64,000 nucleotides of DNA from Sporolactobacillus vineae DSM 21990 = SL153 (GCF_000377985.1 NZ_KB899043.1:1-64000), one strand, 5' to 3'; counted from the first letter of the stretch, positions 34,507 to 45,964 are shown. Program-made: numbers and translations. Notes: generated from the sequence alone by a model not told the origin.

Positions 34507-35136
34507 TTAATTCGTGGTCCCTCTGGCAAGCTGAACAAATACTTTGGTGATATTGGTTTTTGTGATCCGGCCGATCACTTCAAGGCCGCCATTACGCTCG
34601 CGTACAACCGGTACGGCATCCACCTGTTTCTCAATAATCAGTTCTGCGACGGCAATGATCGGATCCTCCGCATGACAACTGGTGATATTCGGCATCCGCG
34701 ACATGATCATACTGACCGGTACCTGATTCATATTCTGCGTGCCGATCGCGGCGCGAAGTAAATCTTTGCGCGACAGAACGCCGGCGAGAAAACCCTGGCG
34801 ATTGACCACAAACAGGGAACCGACGTCTTCGCGAAACATCTCGCAGACTGCATCATAAGCGGATGCCGATTCACTGACAACGACAGGAGAAGAGAGGAAC
34901 TCTCTGACTTTGAACTTCTCAATCTGCTCGGCAAAAAGTGACTGCAGCGTTTGCCCCGTATAGAAATAGCCCACGCGCGGACGTGCCTCAAGAAACCCGG
35001 ACATCGTAAGAATCGCAAGATCCGGTCTGAGCGTGGCCCGTGTCAGATCCAGTTTTTCGGCAATCTGTTCACTGGTAATCGGTGCTGATTGTTTAACAAT
35101 CTCGATGATTTTCGTCTGACGGTCATTCAGTTCCAT
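34507..35136 (-). CDS. ccpN: transcriptional repressor CcpN (gluconeogenic gene regulator)
   Basis: 209 residues: an N-terminal helix-turn-helix of the HTH_11 type (SEQIAEKLDLTRATLRPDLAIL shown as SEQIAEKLDLTRA and TLRPDLAIL) followed by two CBS domains (LSSPVVVSESASAYDAV and IMSRMPNITSCHAEDPI). The block MSGFLEARPRVGYFYTG is almost identical to B. subtilis CcpN (YqzB), which represses gapB and pckA and senses ATP/ADP through the CBS pair. The next gene in B. subtilis, yqfL, is absent here. A 216-bp gap to yqxD holds no clear gene. Confidence 0.93.
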   Translation of the reverse strand: MELNDRQTKIIEIVKQSAPITSEQIAEKLDLTRATLRPDLAILTMSGFLEARPRVGYFYTGQTLQSLFAEQIEKFKVREFLSSPVVVSESASAYDAVCEMFREDVGSLFVVNRQGFLAGVLSRKDLLRAAIGTQNMNQVPVSMIMSRMPNITSCHAEDPIIAVAELIIEKQVDAVPVVRERNGGLEVIGRITKTNITKVFVQLARGTTN

Positions 35137-35221
35137 CTGGTTTTTCTCCTTGATTCCGAAATTGACAGATTTGCTTATCTCTCTTGCCGCATGTTTGCTG
35201 AAAAAGGCATTGGCCTGTTGA

Positions 35222-36004
35222 TCAGCTGTCCTTGCCCGATGTATGGCGATCCGGATCCTCTTGCGGGTGGAACTGGGCCAGCTGGCGGATGAAGCGCATC
35301 GCCTTCAGATGAATGCCCGCATTCTGTTCGAAACACGCGGCAAGTATTGCTTCAATTTCTCCGATGGTTTCCTTCCGGACCGAGACATGGCCGATCCGGC
35401 CGACCGGCACTTTTCTGAAGACCGGAAACAGCCGGGCGGCGGCGCCGCTCATTGGAAAAGCATGCGGATCGGCCGCAGCACAGTTGCGGCAGAGAAATCC
35501 GCCGCCCGCGACGGAAAATGAAAAAGGTCCCTCCTGATTCCCGCAGTGAATACACTGATCCACCTGAGGGTCGATTCCGGCGATACGCATCATTTTGACG
35601 GCAAAGATCGCCGCCATTACAGATGCGTCCGTTCCCTTTTCGATGAGAAGAAGTGTCTCCCGCAAAAGCCGGAAGAGAGCCGGAGACGGCTGATTTTCTT
35701 CGGTCAGCCGGTCAAGCAGTTCGACGATCAGCGCTGCGTAAGCTGTTTTATCAAGGTCACTGAAGATCGAGCGGAAAGAATTGTTCGACTCGGCCTGATA
35801 TAATGTACCAAGGCCTCTGCCTTTATTAAAGAGACAGAGACCATAGAACAGAACATGACAGACCGAAGAAAGCGTGCTCTTCGGCTTTTTTGCCCCGCGC
35901 GCCATCAGCCCGATCTTTCCGAACTCCTCAGTGTATAATGTGATAATTTTATTTGTTTCCCCGTAATCCGTCGTCCGGATAATCATGCCTTCCGCTTTGG
36001 TCAT
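35222..36004 (-). CDS. recO: DNA repair protein RecO
   Basis: 260 residues, recombination mediator that loads RecA with RecR. N-terminal OB fold (AEGMIIRTTDYGETNKIITL), helical middle, and a complete zinc site CIHCG ... FLCRNC near residues 150-180. ATG at 36002-36004 is preceded by GGGTGA. It follows yqzL by 37 bp; downstream, glyQS is missing between recO and ccpN. Confidence 0.95.
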   Translation of the reverse strand: MTKAEGMIIRTTDYGETNKIITLYTEEFGKIGLMARGAKKPKSTLSSVCHVLFYGLCLFNKGRGLGTLYQAESNNSFRSIFSDLDKTAYAALIVELLDRLTEENQPSPALFRLLRETLLLIEKGTDASVMAAIFAVKMMRIAGIDPQVDQCIHCGNQEGPFSFSVAGGGFLCRNCAAADPHAFPMSGAAARLFPVFRKVPVGRIGHVSVRKETIGEIEAILAACFEQNAGIHLKAMRFIRQLAQFHPQEDPDRHTSGKDS

Positions 36005-36041
36005 CAAATCGGATCACCCGGCTTCCTCTCCTGCAGTATCT

Positions 36042-36179
36042 TTAATTGGTCAGATCCCGCGTTTCCGTACTTCCCTGTTCCGGTTCCGGATCAGGCTGAT
36101 CCTTCTCCATCTCCCGAAGCAGCAGATATGAGTCGATACTCCCCGTCATACAGAACAAGCGCCATGTCAGGTCAACCAT
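36042..36179 (-). CDS. yqzL: YqzL family small protein
   Basis: 45 residues: MVDLTWRLFCMTGSIDSYLLL followed by REMEKDQPDPEPEQGS and a short tail (longest run shortened: core is TWRLFxxTGSIDSYLLxREMEK). The core W-x-x-F-x-x-TG-x-IDxYLL-x-x-E matches YqzL, encoded between era and recO in Bacillus. AAGGTGA lies 5 nt before ATG at 36177-36179. Function unknown. Confidence 0.85.
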   Translation of the reverse strand: MVDLTWRLFCMTGSIDSYLLLREMEKDQPDPEPEQGSTETRDLTN

Positions 36180-36297
36180 TGGATTCACCTTCCTATTCGT
36201 TCTCCTCAGACCTTAGTGTTTGTGATCCTGGAGAATTCATAAGAAGAAATGTCTGTCATCACCGGGAAATAAATCCTCTGCGAAGCGAACCGGTCTC

Positions 36298-37598
<1,301 letters not shown>

Positions 37599-37717
37599 CT
37601 AATCACCTTTTTAAGCTTTGATAAACTTATTTGTTGTTTTCCAGGCACTCGCTTTTCCCGCGGGAGTCTCATGCTTCCGCCCGATTGGGAGGAAAACAGT
37701 ACCACTGTTAAGATAAC

Positions 37718-38095
37718 CTAAAACAAAGTAGTAATCACTATGATAGCATAGATCACTGCGGCAATCACAGAGAACCACCAGACTGCAGCGGCAGCCGTAT
37801 CCTTTGCCGCTTTGGCCATCGGGTGGCGCTCCTGCGTGACCAGGTCAACGACCCGTTCGATTGACGTATTGATCAGTTCGAGACTGATCACCCCGCCGAT
37901 CAGGAGAAATACAATCAGCAGTTCAGTTAAAGGAATCCGAATCAATAAAGAGAAGACGATCACGACTACAGCCGCAAATAACTGAATATGTATGTTCCGT
38001 TCCTGACAAAAGGCCAGCCAGAAACCGAAAATCGCATCCCTGAAACTGTTTGCCAGACTCTTATGCCGCCTTTTTTCAATGATTACCCTTGCCAT
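37718..38095 (-). CDS. dgkA: undecaprenol kinase (DgkA family)
   Basis: 125 residues with three membrane helices. Phosphorylates undecaprenol, recycling the lipid carrier for wall synthesis. Family motifs: N-terminal SLANSFRDAIFGFW, acidic EL-INTSIERVVDLV after helix 2 and AKAAKDTAAAAV before helix 3. It starts 2 bp after ybeY ends on the same strand. Confidence 0.93.
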   Translation of the reverse strand: MARVIIEKRRHKSLANSFRDAIFGFWLAFCQERNIHIQLFAAVVVIVFSLLIRIPLTELLIVFLLIGGVISLELINTSIERVVDLVTQERHPMAKAAKDTAAAAVWWFSVIAAVIYAIIVITTLF

Positions 38096-38097
38096 CG

Positions 38098-38574
38098 TTA
38101 ATCCCTGCTCAGTCCGTACGAAGACAGAATTTTTTCCTGCAGTCCGAACATCACTTTCTCTTCCGCCGGCGTTGCGTGATCATAGCCGAGCAGATGAAGA
38201 AGACCGTGAACGACCAGAAAGCCCAGTTCACGCTCAAAAGAATGCCCATAAGCATCTGCCTGTTCGGCCGCCTTTTCAAGAGAAACAATAATATCCCCGA
38301 GTACGCGTGGCTCGCCGTCTTCAGGAAGAATCGGCACCTCTCCCTCGGCCATTTCTTCAAGGGCAAACGAAATCACATCAGTCGGACGGTTGATCCCGCG
38401 ATATTCCCGGTTAATGTCCTGTATCCGGGGATTATTTACAAAAGTAACCGAGCAGTCGATTGGTCCTTTCAGATCCAGCACGTCGGCCGCATGGTTCAGA
38501 AGGCGGACAACCCATTGCTTCTGTTCTTCCTTTAACGTCTTCGTTTCATCATTCATATCGACGGTTAACGTCAT
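38098..38574 (-). CDS. ybeY: endoribonuclease YbeY / rRNA maturation factor
   Basis: 158 residues. The metal-binding motif [11 protein letters not shown] is complete near residues 120-130, preceded by [17 protein letters not shown]. Involved in 16S rRNA 3' processing and quality control. Its start codon overlaps the end of pgpH (4 nt). Confidence 0.96.
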   Translation of the reverse strand: MTLTVDMNDETKTLKEEQKQWVVRLLNHAADVLDLKGPIDCSVTFVNNPRIQDINREYRGINRPTDVISFALEEMAEGEVPILPEDGEPRVLGDIIVSLEKAAEQADAYGHSFERELGFLVVHGLLHLLGYDHATPAEEKVMFGLQEKILSSYGLSRD

Positions 38575-40721
38575 TTTGCACTCACCTTTTTCACTTTCAT
38601 ATCGGTAGGATATTCAATTCGCGAATGATAGACGCCGCGAAGCGTTTCATCAATCGATTTTTCAACGATTTTCAATTCCTTCAATGTGATATCGCAGTCA
38701 TCGAATTGTCCGTCGCCCAGCCGGTCATTGAAAATACTGCTGACCAGGTTCTGTACCTTGACCGGCGTCGGTTTCTTCATCGACCGGACAGCCGCCTCAA
38801 TACTGTCTGAAAGTTCAATGACGGCGCCTTCCTTTGTATGCACCTTAGGTCCGGGGTAACGGAACTCACTTTCCGGAACCGGCTGATCACTGAGCTCCTG
38901 AGCCTTGACATAGAAATATTTGAGCAGCGTCGTCCCGTGATGGCGCTCGGCAATATCAACAATTTCCGGCGGCATATGATACTGCCGTAAAATGTCCGCC
39001 CCGTCGTACGGATGCGCGAAAATGATCGTCCTGCTCAATTGCGGAGAGATTTTCTCATGAGGATTCACACCGTCAAGCTGATTCTCAACAAAAAATCTCG
39101 GGCGCCTGGTTTTTCCGATATCATGGTAATAGGCGGCAACCCGTGCGAGCAAGCCGTTTGCACCAATCGCTTCACAGGCGCGTTCGGCCAGATTGGCCAC
39201 CATGACGCTGTGATGGTAGGTGCCGGGTGCTTCAAGTAAAATTTTTCTGAGCAGCGGCTGATTCGGGTTGGACAACTCGATCAACCGGATCGGTGACAGA
39301 ATCTGAAATGTGGTTTCGAACAAAGGCATCAGTCCGTTCGCCAGAATGACCGAAATAAATCCGGACAAAAAGCCGAATATGAGCGGCAATCCCGTATCGA
39401 TCAGTGAGAGCGGCTGATTCTGAAACAGCATCAACGCAAGCAGTACAAGAATATTCACCATTGCCACAAGCCCGCCGGTCAGCACGATCTTCGGACGCGC
39501 CTGTCTTCTGTTCAGGAGCAGCGCCCCGGCAAAGGATGAGAAAAGCAGATAAATCGCAGTCGGCGCGTCAAAGATCGCTGCTTTCGTACTGATCCCGTAA
39601 ATGACACTGCCGATCAGCGAGAGCAGGACACCTGTAACAATAGCGGTGCGTTCACATAGCAGCATCCGGATCAGCATCGGAGCGACCGCGATCGGGATGA
39701 CATACGTCAGACCGGTGACATTCGCAAGATAGAGATAACTGCAGATTCGGATCAAAATCGCCCCGCCGACAAAGATGATCGTATAAATGGCAAGGTATTT
39801 CAGCGAATCCTTCTTCTGGAGCTGACGGAAACGCCGGTATTCCAGTGCGAATGTTATCGTAATGAACCCGGTAAAAAGCAGGAGGCCGATGAACGGGATA
39901 ATATTAAAATGCTCATCCATCAGACCGACCAGCTTTAGCTGACGGATCATATCGCTGGTAACCAGTTCGCCCTTATGGACAATCACTTCACCCTGATGGA
40001 TCATCACATTATCGACACTGTTTGCTGCTTCCTGTTTATTCTGCCGTGTGGTTGTCGCGTCAAATGTGTAATTTGCCGTAATATAATTGCGGAGAATACT
40101 GCTCAGCGCCGTTCTCAGCGGATCGTTCAGCACGGATGAGGGCAGTGATGAGACGGCTTTTTCCTGAACACGCTGGAGATCGTTCCAGCCGACTTTATTG
40201 CTCATCGCCTCATAAATCCCGGTACTTGTGATATCCTCCACAATCTGCAGTTCATGATCCGAAGCCCTCAGTAACGAGGACAGTGCGGAATCCGGGAGTG
40301 ATGACTCCGGAGCCTGCGAGAGTCCTTTTTTGACCTGAGCAACAGCGGCATTCACATCACCGGCCGGAGAAGCATCGGTGATTTTCTGCTTCTGCCGGAC
40401 CGAGATGATCGTGTCGAACAAGTCCCCGGCCTTCTCAACCTGTATCAGGGCAAGATTTTTATTATAGACATAGGCTGAGGGTGTGGATCCGATCGCCTGC
40501 TGCTTCTTCATTTCTGTCGCCTGGGCGTCCACCGCATCAATTGGCGACTGAATATCGGATGAAGCGATTTCATGCAGATGAACATCTGGATTTTTCGGCA
40601 AGACACTGCCGATCATCAGTGCATACAAAACCACGCCGACAAGGAGATAAAAGCCCCAGCCGGCCAAAAGCCCTGTGCCCACTTTTTTAAACTTTGTGAC
40701 AAACAAACCTGTTTTTGCCAT
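38571..40721 (-). CDS. pgpH: 7TM-HD domain cyclic-di-AMP phosphodiesterase PgpH
   Basis: 716 residues. Order: one N-terminal membrane helix, a large extracellular 7TMR-HDED domain (about residues 50-280), seven membrane helices (about 280-480), and a cytosolic HD domain with [19 protein letters not shown] and ERHHGTTLL providing metal ligands. Family members degrade c-di-AMP, a signal for potassium and wall homeostasis. Equivalent to yqfF. Part of the leftward phoH-pgpH-ybeY-dgkA-cdd-era cluster. Confidence 0.95.
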   Translation of the reverse strand: MAKTGLFVTKFKKVGTGLLAGWGFYLLVGVVLYALMIGSVLPKNPDVHLHEIASSDIQSPIDAVDAQATEMKKQQAIGSTPSAYVYNKNLALIQVEKAGDLFDTIISVRQKQKITDASPAGDVNAAVAQVKKGLSQAPESSLPDSALSSLLRASDHELQIVEDITSTGIYEAMSNKVGWNDLQRVQEKAVSSLPSSVLNDPLRTALSSILRNYITANYTFDATTTRQNKQEAANSVDNVMIHQGEVIVHKGELVTSDMIRQLKLVGLMDEHFNIIPFIGLLLFTGFITITFALEYRRFRQLQKKDSLKYLAIYTIIFVGGAILIRICSYLYLANVTGLTYVIPIAVAPMLIRMLLCERTAIVTGVLLSLIGSVIYGISTKAAIFDAPTAIYLLFSSFAGALLLNRRQARPKIVLTGGLVAMVNILVLLALMLFQNQPLSLIDTGLPLIFGFLSGFISVILANGLMPLFETTFQILSPIRLIELSNPNQPLLRKILLEAPGTYHHSVMVANLAERACEAIGANGLLARVAAYYHDIGKTRRPRFFVENQLDGVNPHEKISPQLSRTIIFAHPYDGADILRQYHMPPEIVDIAERHHGTTLLKYFYVKAQELSDQPVPESEFRYPGPKVHTKEGAVIELSDSIEAAVRSMKKPTPVKVQNLVSSIFNDRLGDGQFDDCDITLKELKIVEKSIDETLRGVYHSRIEYPTDMKVKKVSAK

Positions 40722-40801
40722 CGACCTGCCTCCGCAAAATCAGATGCATTTCCCCGCAAAATCTGCTTCAGACAAAAGTGCGGTTCATCATCACATACTG
40801 C

Positions 40802-41761
40802 TTACTTGTCATAGGCCTCGATGATCTTCTGGACCAGCGGATGGCGAACCACATCCGTACTCTGGAGATCAACAAATGCGATCCCGTCGACATTCTTAAG
40901 CAGGTTTCTGGCCGTCTTCAATCCGGATATTTTTCCCTTCGGCAGATCCACCTGTGTCACATCTCCGGTAATGATCATCTTTGAGCCGAACCCGAGCCGC
41001 GTCAGAAACATTTTCATCTGTTCCTGAGTTGTATTCTGCGCTTCGTCAAGGATTGCATAAGCATCTTCAAGAGTCCGCCCTCTCATATAAGCGAGCGGGG
41101 CGATTTCGATGGTGCCCCGTTCAAGGAGGCGCAGGGTATGCTCTGCGCCAAGGATATCATGAAGCGCATCATAGAGCGGGCGCAGATAAGGATCTACTTT
41201 TTCTTTCAGATCCCCGGGAAGAAAGCCAAGGTTCTCTCCTGCTTCGACTGCAGGACGGGTCAGGACAAGGCGCTTCACCTTGCCTGCCTTCAATGCCGTC
41301 ACGGCCATGACGACAGCAAGATAAGTCTTCCCGGTGCCTGCCGGTCCGATGGCGAACACCATATCATGGGTCTTCATCGCCTCAACATAATTCTGCTGGC
41401 CGATCGTCTTGGCCCGGACCGGACGCCCTTTGGCATTCGTTGTAATCTCCGTGTGATACAGGCCCTGAAATTGTTTCATTTGACCGGCCTGAGCCATCTT
41501 TAAAGCATACACGGCATCGCGCTCGGTCACGGTTACACCGCGCCGGATCAGCCGAAGCAGTGCATTCAGTACTTCCTCAACCCGTCCGGCGTCCGCTTCC
41601 CGTTCGGCAGAGACGCTCACCGTACCGCCGCGGGTCACAATCGATACTCCAAGTGTTTTCTCTATAATTTTCAGATTTGTATCTCCCGGCCCGAATAACA
41701 GCAAAGCTTCATTAGCGTTACTCCAGTCGATCGGAATCGTATATAAATGGCGTTCTGGCAA
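40802..41761 (-). CDS. phoH: PhoH family ATPase
   Basis: 319 residues. N-terminal KH-like region (about residues 15-75), then PhoH ATPase with Walker A AIGPAGTGKTYLAV near residue 137 and Walker B AYAILDEAQNTTQEQ near residue 225; GEQMKMFLTRLGFGSK-like MKMFLTRLGFGSKMI follows. Probably RNA-linked, often adjacent to ybeY. It precedes pgpH by 80 bp. Confidence 0.95.
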   Translation of the reverse strand: MPERHLYTIPIDWSNANEALLLFGPGDTNLKIIEKTLGVSIVTRGGTVSVSAEREADAGRVEEVLNALLRLIRRGVTVTERDAVYALKMAQAGQMKQFQGLYHTEITTNAKGRPVRAKTIGQQNYVEAMKTHDMVFAIGPAGTGKTYLAVVMAVTALKAGKVKRLVLTRPAVEAGENLGFLPGDLKEKVDPYLRPLYDALHDILGAEHTLRLLERGTIEIAPLAYMRGRTLEDAYAILDEAQNTTQEQMKMFLTRLGFGSKMIITGDVTQVDLPKGKISGLKTARNLLKNVDGIAFVDLQSTDVVRHPLVQKIIEAYDK

Positions 41762-41899
41762 GCTCCGTATGTCCCCCTCAGAAAAAATTCACGTTTCTCT
41801 CATTTTACCATAACTCAAAGATTTAATGCCAATCCGATTCATCCGGCAGCATCGGATGCAGCCGGAGCATAGGCCCGATCCTGGTTTTCTCCGGTTCGG

Positions 41900-43105
41900 T
41901 CATTTCTTTCCGGAAGGTTTCCGTGTGGTATTGATTGCCTGCGGTACGGCGATGTTTTCATTCACAACCTGGCGGCTCGAGATCGTCAGAATATTGTTTT
42001 TCACTCCGCTCTTCTCGATCGTCGACGAAATGATTTTTGATCCGGCGCGCAGCCGTGACAGGAGAACCCTGTCCGCTTCCCGGCTTGCTTCTTCGAGCCC
42101 CTGCTGCCTGGTCAGCACCCGCGTCACCTGCTTCGTCTCACGATAGATCGTCCGATCGTAGGTTACCGGAAGTGCCCAGATCAGAAACCGAACCGGCTTT
42201 CTGACCGTCTCGGTCTCTGCATGTCGGTACGCGTGGCCGGTGAATCCCCAGATCGGGAGGGCAGCCTGACCAAGATGAATGCTCACCGAAGTGGCCGTTT
42301 TTCCCGTAAAGAGAGTCATCTTGTTCCGGAGCGGGATCTTCGTCTCCGACTGGTACCAGGTCTCGCCGATCACATAACCTTTGGAAGAGACGAAACGCGG
42401 TTTCTCCTCCGTTCCGATCTGACCAAGCACCAGGAGCTGCCCGCGCCGGACATACTGATTGCTTTCAACCACCGGCTGCCCGGTTTCCACAAAAAGACGG
42501 TTGATCATTGCCGGTTTGGCAGCGATCAAGTTTCTCGGACCGGTCTTTTTCGCCGGCTTCGGATATTTTTTCTGCACGACATCTATTTTGTAGGTTGTCC
42601 CTTCTCTGGAAACGCCAATCCACGTGACTGTATTCAGCTTTGCAGAAAGCCGGCTTTCAATCGCGCCCGGATCCGAGATGAAGAAATCAGTCGCACCGGG
42701 ATAAACGTGTTCGTTCTTCAAAAGCTTTCGGATCTGATCTTCCAGTTTCGGATCGGCACCATTCACCTGGACTGACCAGACCATATTCGACATGAAGATC
42801 ATCACAGCCAGAAAGAGAAACAGACCGGCAACGATACCGGAGCGCCGCCTTAATTTTTTCCAGAAAAACGAGATGCCGTTCCTTTCAAGAATGCGCATCC
42901 TGCAGCCGCTCGTTTTCAGTATCCTTTTCAACCGAAGCGGCGTCGTCAAGCCGAAACTGCAGACGATCTTATTTTCACCGGTTCTTCTGACTGACCACAA
43001 GACGATCTTTTCTGCCACACAGAGACGAATAAACTGTTCCGTCTGTTCTCCTGTGATTTCTGCTTTCAGCCAGCCTGCCGGGCCTGTCCGGATTTTTCTG
43101 CTCAC
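41900..43105 (-). CDS. yqfD: sporulation protein YqfD
   Basis: 401 residues from GTG at 43103-43105, which follows AAAGGAGAGGGAGGC; the longer frame into yqfC has no start signal. A soluble N-terminal part (about 1-90), one membrane helix GIVAGLFLFLAVMIFMSNMVW (shown as GIVAGLFLFLAVMIF and following) near residue 100, and a long extracytoplasmic domain including SKLNTVTWIGVSREGTTYKI. In B. subtilis yqfC and yqfD belong to the sigma-E regulon and are needed for efficient sporulation. It directly follows yqfC (16 bp). Confidence 0.92.
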   Translation of the reverse strand: MSRKIRTGPAGWLKAEITGEQTEQFIRLCVAEKIVLWSVRRTGENKIVCSFGLTTPLRLKRILKTSGCRMRILERNGISFFWKKLRRRSGIVAGLFLFLAVMIFMSNMVWSVQVNGADPKLEDQIRKLLKNEHVYPGATDFFISDPGAIESRLSAKLNTVTWIGVSREGTTYKIDVVQKKYPKPAKKTGPRNLIAAKPAMINRLFVETGQPVVESNQYVRRGQLLVLGQIGTEEKPRFVSSKGYVIGETWYQSETKIPLRNKMTLFTGKTATSVSIHLGQAALPIWGFTGHAYRHAETETVRKPVRFLIWALPVTYDRTIYRETKQVTRVLTRQQGLEEASREADRVLLSRLRAGSKIISSTIEKSGVKNNILTISSRQVVNENIAVPQAINTTRKPSGKK

Positions 43106-43121
43106 GCCTCCCTCTCCTTTC

Positions 43122-43403
43122 TCAGTCGCTTCGGAATCGCACTTCCCTGATCGTTCCGGCAAGGTCAATTTCCTGTTCCAGGATTGTCTCGAGTACAAAT
43201 GAATCACCGAGTACCTGAAGTTCGCCTAAGTGTGTCGACAGAATCAGTTCATTTTCAGAAAAAGAGATGATCCCCTTATGGTTTTCCACTGAGAGGTGTG
43301 AACGGCCTGTGATCGTGATCCTCGGAACATCGGTGACCAGGTCTTCCGGTACTTCGGATACATCTGCAAACCATTTTCTCAGCCGCACCCACCTTTTCTT
43401 CAT
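43122..43403 (-). CDS. yqfC: sporulation protein YqfC
   Basis: 93 residues, YabP/YqfC family. Core VPRITITGRSHLSVENHKG and ISFSENELILSTHLGELQVLG is diagnostic. ATG at 43401-43403 follows GAGGTGGG by 6 nt. Its promoter should lie in 43404-43576, after the upstream terminator; I could not recognise a convincing sigma-E site. Confidence 0.92.
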   Translation of the reverse strand: MKKRWVRLRKWFADVSEVPEDLVTDVPRITITGRSHLSVENHKGIISFSENELILSTHLGELQVLGDSFVLETILEQEIDLAGTIREVRFRSD

Positions 43404-43576
43404 CGGCAACCCACCTCATTAAAACTTATGTAAGATATGCGCCGCATAGCACCCCGGGAACATCACAATGGACGAAAAACAGCTCAGGACCGAAACACTT
43501 TTTCTGAATACCGTAAAACCCCTTCTGAAGACCGATAATCGTTTCCGCTGAATCGCGTTTATTGTTTTCCGGGCAA

Positions 43577-43605
43577 TGAAAAAGAAGCAGCGGCGGGCTG
43601 CTTCT
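43577..43605 (-). terminator. terminator ending the floA transcript
   Basis: Leftward perfect 9-bp stem AGAAGCAGC/GCTGCTTCT with a 5-nt loop followed by TTTTTC. Confidence 0.9.
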
Positions 43606-43617
43606 GAAAAATGCCGT

Positions 43618-44088
43618 TTATTTTATTTTACGAAAATACGGATGAGGATTGAGCGACCTTGGGCGGCCGATGCATTCAGAAAAAATAAAAGCGCGCCGGA
43701 CAGCCTGAGGATCCTGAAGCCAGCGCGGTCGATGATCCACAACCGGCGATACAGATATCGGATCGGTCCCGGTAATCGAATCAGACGGATGTGCGGGCCG
43801 CAATGGGGCTGTCTGCCCGGCCCTTTCCAGTGCCTCCTGATAATTTTGCATCATCGTGCGTCCGCTACCTGCTCTTTCCGGGGGATCAGCCGATGCGGTC
43901 CGGTTATCCGAACGGGTTTTCGTCGTCTGCTTCTCCACGCGTGCAGCGGCTCTCGTACCCGGCACAGGCCGGTTGCCGCGCATACGTTCACGCCGCTTCA
44001 TTTCCTGAGCATTCTGTTTCTCCACCGACCGGGCCACGTAGAAAATGAATGCAACCACAGCGATTACCACGCCGATAAAGCTCATCAC
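43618..44088 (-). CDS. uncharacterised membrane-anchored protein next to floA
   Basis: 156 residues. N-terminal membrane helix MSFIGVVIAVVAFIFYVA, then a basic, Pro/Arg-rich, probably disordered segment, and a short C-terminal motif WLQDPQAVRRAFIFSECIG followed by RPRSLNPH that looks like a docking element. It lies 31 bp downstream of floA in the same transcript, the place of yqfB in B. subtilis; I do not recognise a family with certainty. A link to flotillin-containing membrane domains is an inference from position. Confidence 0.7.
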   Translation of the reverse strand: MMSFIGVVIAVVAFIFYVARSVEKQNAQEMKRRERMRGNRPVPGTRAAARVEKQTTKTRSDNRTASADPPERAGSGRTMMQNYQEALERAGQTAPLRPAHPSDSITGTDPISVSPVVDHRPRWLQDPQAVRRAFIFSECIGRPRSLNPHPYFRKIK

Positions 44089-44119
44089 ACATCCCTCCTG
44101 ACACGAAAAAGATCAGTGA

Positions 44120-45124
44120 TTATTTATATTCATCGCCGGAAGAGTTGTCGTCCGCACTCTTTCCGTTATTCCCGAAAGAATGCCGCATTTCCGTATCTGC
44201 CTTGATATTATTGTAGTTCATATAATCCATCACGCCGAGTTTTCCTTCTTTTAGGGCAGATGCCATCGCCAGCGGCACTTCGGATTCGGCCTCGACGACC
44301 TTGGCACGCATCTCTTCAACCCGCGCATGCATTTCCTGTTCCTTGGCAACCGCCATCGCCCGGCGTTCCTCTGCTTTGGCCTGAGCAATATTCTTGTCGG
44401 CCTCCGCCTGCTCGGTCTGGAGGAAGGCGCCGATATTTTTACCGATATCGACATCAGCAATATCAATCGAGAGAATTTCGAAAGCCGTTCCGGCGTCGAG
44501 CCCCTTATCCAGAACGGTTTTCGAAATCGTATCCGGATTCTTCAGCACATCCTTATGGGTGTGTGAGGCACCGATTGTACTGACCACGCCTTCGCCGACA
44601 CGTGCGACAACCGTTTCCTCACCCGCACCGCCGACCAGCCGATCGATATTGGCCCGGACTGTAATCCTGGCTTTGACTTTGACCTCGATTCCGTTGATCG
44701 CCACTCCGGCGATGAACGGCGTCTCGATGACTTTCGGGTTAACGCTCATCTGAACCGCTTCGAGGACATTGCGTCCGGCCAGATCGATCGCCGCGGCCCG
44801 CTGAAAGGTCAGATCGATATTGGCCCGGTGTGCGGCGATCAGGGCATTGACAACCCGGTCGACATTACCGCCGGCCAGATAGTGGCTTTCCAGCTGATTT
44901 GTATGCAGATCAAGGCCTGCTTTTGTCGCTTTGATCAACGGATCGATGACGCGGCGCGGGATGACCCGGCGCAGTCTCATACCGATCAGTGTAAAGATAC
45001 TGATGCGGACACCTGAGGACAGTGCCGAAATCCACAGCATAACCGGAACAAACGTAAACAGAATGATGATGGCAATGACTACAAGTGCGGCGATAATCAG
45101 AATACTGACTGTTGAAGCATCCAT
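44120..45124 (-). CDS. floA: flotillin-like protein FloA
   Basis: 334 residues from ATG at 45122-45124 (MDASTV, matching the MDxST start of B. subtilis FloA); AAAGGAG lies 12 nt upstream and overlaps another in-frame ATG at 45136. One membrane hairpin (about residues 4-24 and 28-45), SPFH domain with [19 protein letters not shown], and a C-terminal Ala/Glu-rich coiled coil ([20 protein letters not shown]). Scaffolds functional membrane microdomains. Unlike in B. subtilis no NfeD gene (yqeZ) lies upstream. Confidence 0.95.
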   Translation of the reverse strand: MDASTVSILIIAALVVIAIIILFTFVPVMLWISALSSGVRISIFTLIGMRLRRVIPRRVIDPLIKATKAGLDLHTNQLESHYLAGGNVDRVVNALIAAHRANIDLTFQRAAAIDLAGRNVLEAVQMSVNPKVIETPFIAGVAINGIEVKVKARITVRANIDRLVGGAGEETVVARVGEGVVSTIGASHTHKDVLKNPDTISKTVLDKGLDAGTAFEILSIDIADVDIGKNIGAFLQTEQAEADKNIAQAKAEERRAMAVAKEQEMHARVEEMRAKVVEAESEVPLAMASALKEGKLGVMDYMNYNNIKADTEMRHSFGNNGKSADDNSSGDEYK

Positions 45125-45179
45125 GATACGACTCATCTCCTTTGACTGACCGACCCGTCACCGGGATACAGGTCTGTAT

Positions 45180-45222
45180 AAAAAACAGAACTCTGTCTGT
45201 GAGCACCACAAACAGAGCTTCT
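45180..45222 (-). terminator. terminator after yqeY
   Basis: Leftward 15-bp stem (AGAAGCTCTGTTTGTG with CACAGACAGAGTTCT, one bulged G, one G:U) followed by GTTTTTTA. Confidence 0.9.
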
Positions 45223-45223
45223 G

Positions 45224-45670
45224 TCAGTTATTTAATTTAGTTCGGACAAGCCGGTTGACCAGACTTCCATCGGCGCGTCCCTGTACCTTCGGCATAATCG
45301 CTTTCATAACTTTTCCGATATCAGCCTTAGAAGAGGCACCGGTTTCCGTAACTGTTTCATCAATGATCGATTGAATGTCTTCTTTGGATAACTGTTCCGG
45401 CATATAGGCCTGAACAATTTTAATTTCGACGCTGACCTCATCGATAAGATCCTGTCTGCCCGCATTCTTAAACTCTTGGAGGGAGTCCTTTCGCTGTTTC
45501 AGCTCATGGGACAGGACAACCAGCGCCTCATCCTCAGACAACGCTTTGCCTTTCTTAATCGACTCATTCTGAAGTGCTGTTTTGATCATCCGGATGACGG
45601 AAAGACGTGCTTTGTCTCTTGCCTTCATCGCTTGTTTCATATCGTCCGTTAAACGATCAACAAGACCCAT
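45224..45670 (-). CDS. yqeY: GatB/YqeY domain protein
   Basis: 148 residues. Starts [23 protein letters not shown] at 45668-45670 follows AAGGAG. The helical domain is related to the tRNA-binding tail of GatB/GatE, but no amidotransferase core is present. Encoded directly after rpsU, a very common arrangement in Bacillota; probably involved in tRNA handling. Function not established. Confidence 0.94.
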   Translation of the reverse strand: MGLVDRLTDDMKQAMKARDKARLSVIRMIKTALQNESIKKGKALSEDEALVVLSHELKQRKDSLQEFKNAGRQDLIDEVSVEIKIVQAYMPEQLSKEDIQSIIDETVTETGASSKADIGKVMKAIMPKVQGRADGSLVNRLVRTKLNN

Positions 45671-45686
45671 CTGCCAAAACTCCTTC

Positions 45687-45869
45687 TCAGAATCTGCGAC
45701 GATTTTTCTTGCGTGCAGCCTCGGATTTTTTCTTTCTCTTGACACTCGGTTTCTCGTAATTTCTGCGTTTCTTGACTTCGGCCAAAGTACCGGACTTCGA
45801 TACCGAGCGTTTGAAACGCCTCAGAGCGTCTTCAATTGATTCATTCTTTCTAACCCTTGTCTCAACCAT
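45687..45869 (-). CDS. rpsU: 30S ribosomal protein S21
   Basis: 60 residues, [18 protein letters not shown] to [10 protein letters not shown], strongly basic C-terminus. ATG at 45867-45869 follows GGGAGGGA; an upstream in-frame start is spurious. Co-transcribed with yqeY from the promoter at 45936-45964. Confidence 0.97.
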   Translation of the reverse strand: MVETRVRKNESIEDALRRFKRSVSKSGTLAEVKKRRNYEKPSVKRKKKSEAARKKNRRRF

Positions 45870-45935
45870 CTGTGTTTCCCTCCCTCCAAAAACAAAACGC
45901 AACCTTAAAGGACGTACTCTTTTACGTCAATTGCC

Positions 45936-45964
45936 ATTATATACGATAAAACATAAATTATCAA
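45936..45964 (-). promoter_or_regulatory. sigma-A promoter of rpsU-yqeY
   Basis: Leftward -35 TTGATA (45959-45964), 17-bp spacer, -10 TATAAT (45936-45941), about 65 bp upstream of the rpsU start. Confidence 0.85.

Noticed and set aside
34457-34510. 17-codon rightward micro-frame with AAAGGTG upstream, overlapping the ccpN stop
   Set aside because: Too short to judge; no downstream rightward gene that a leader peptide could control.
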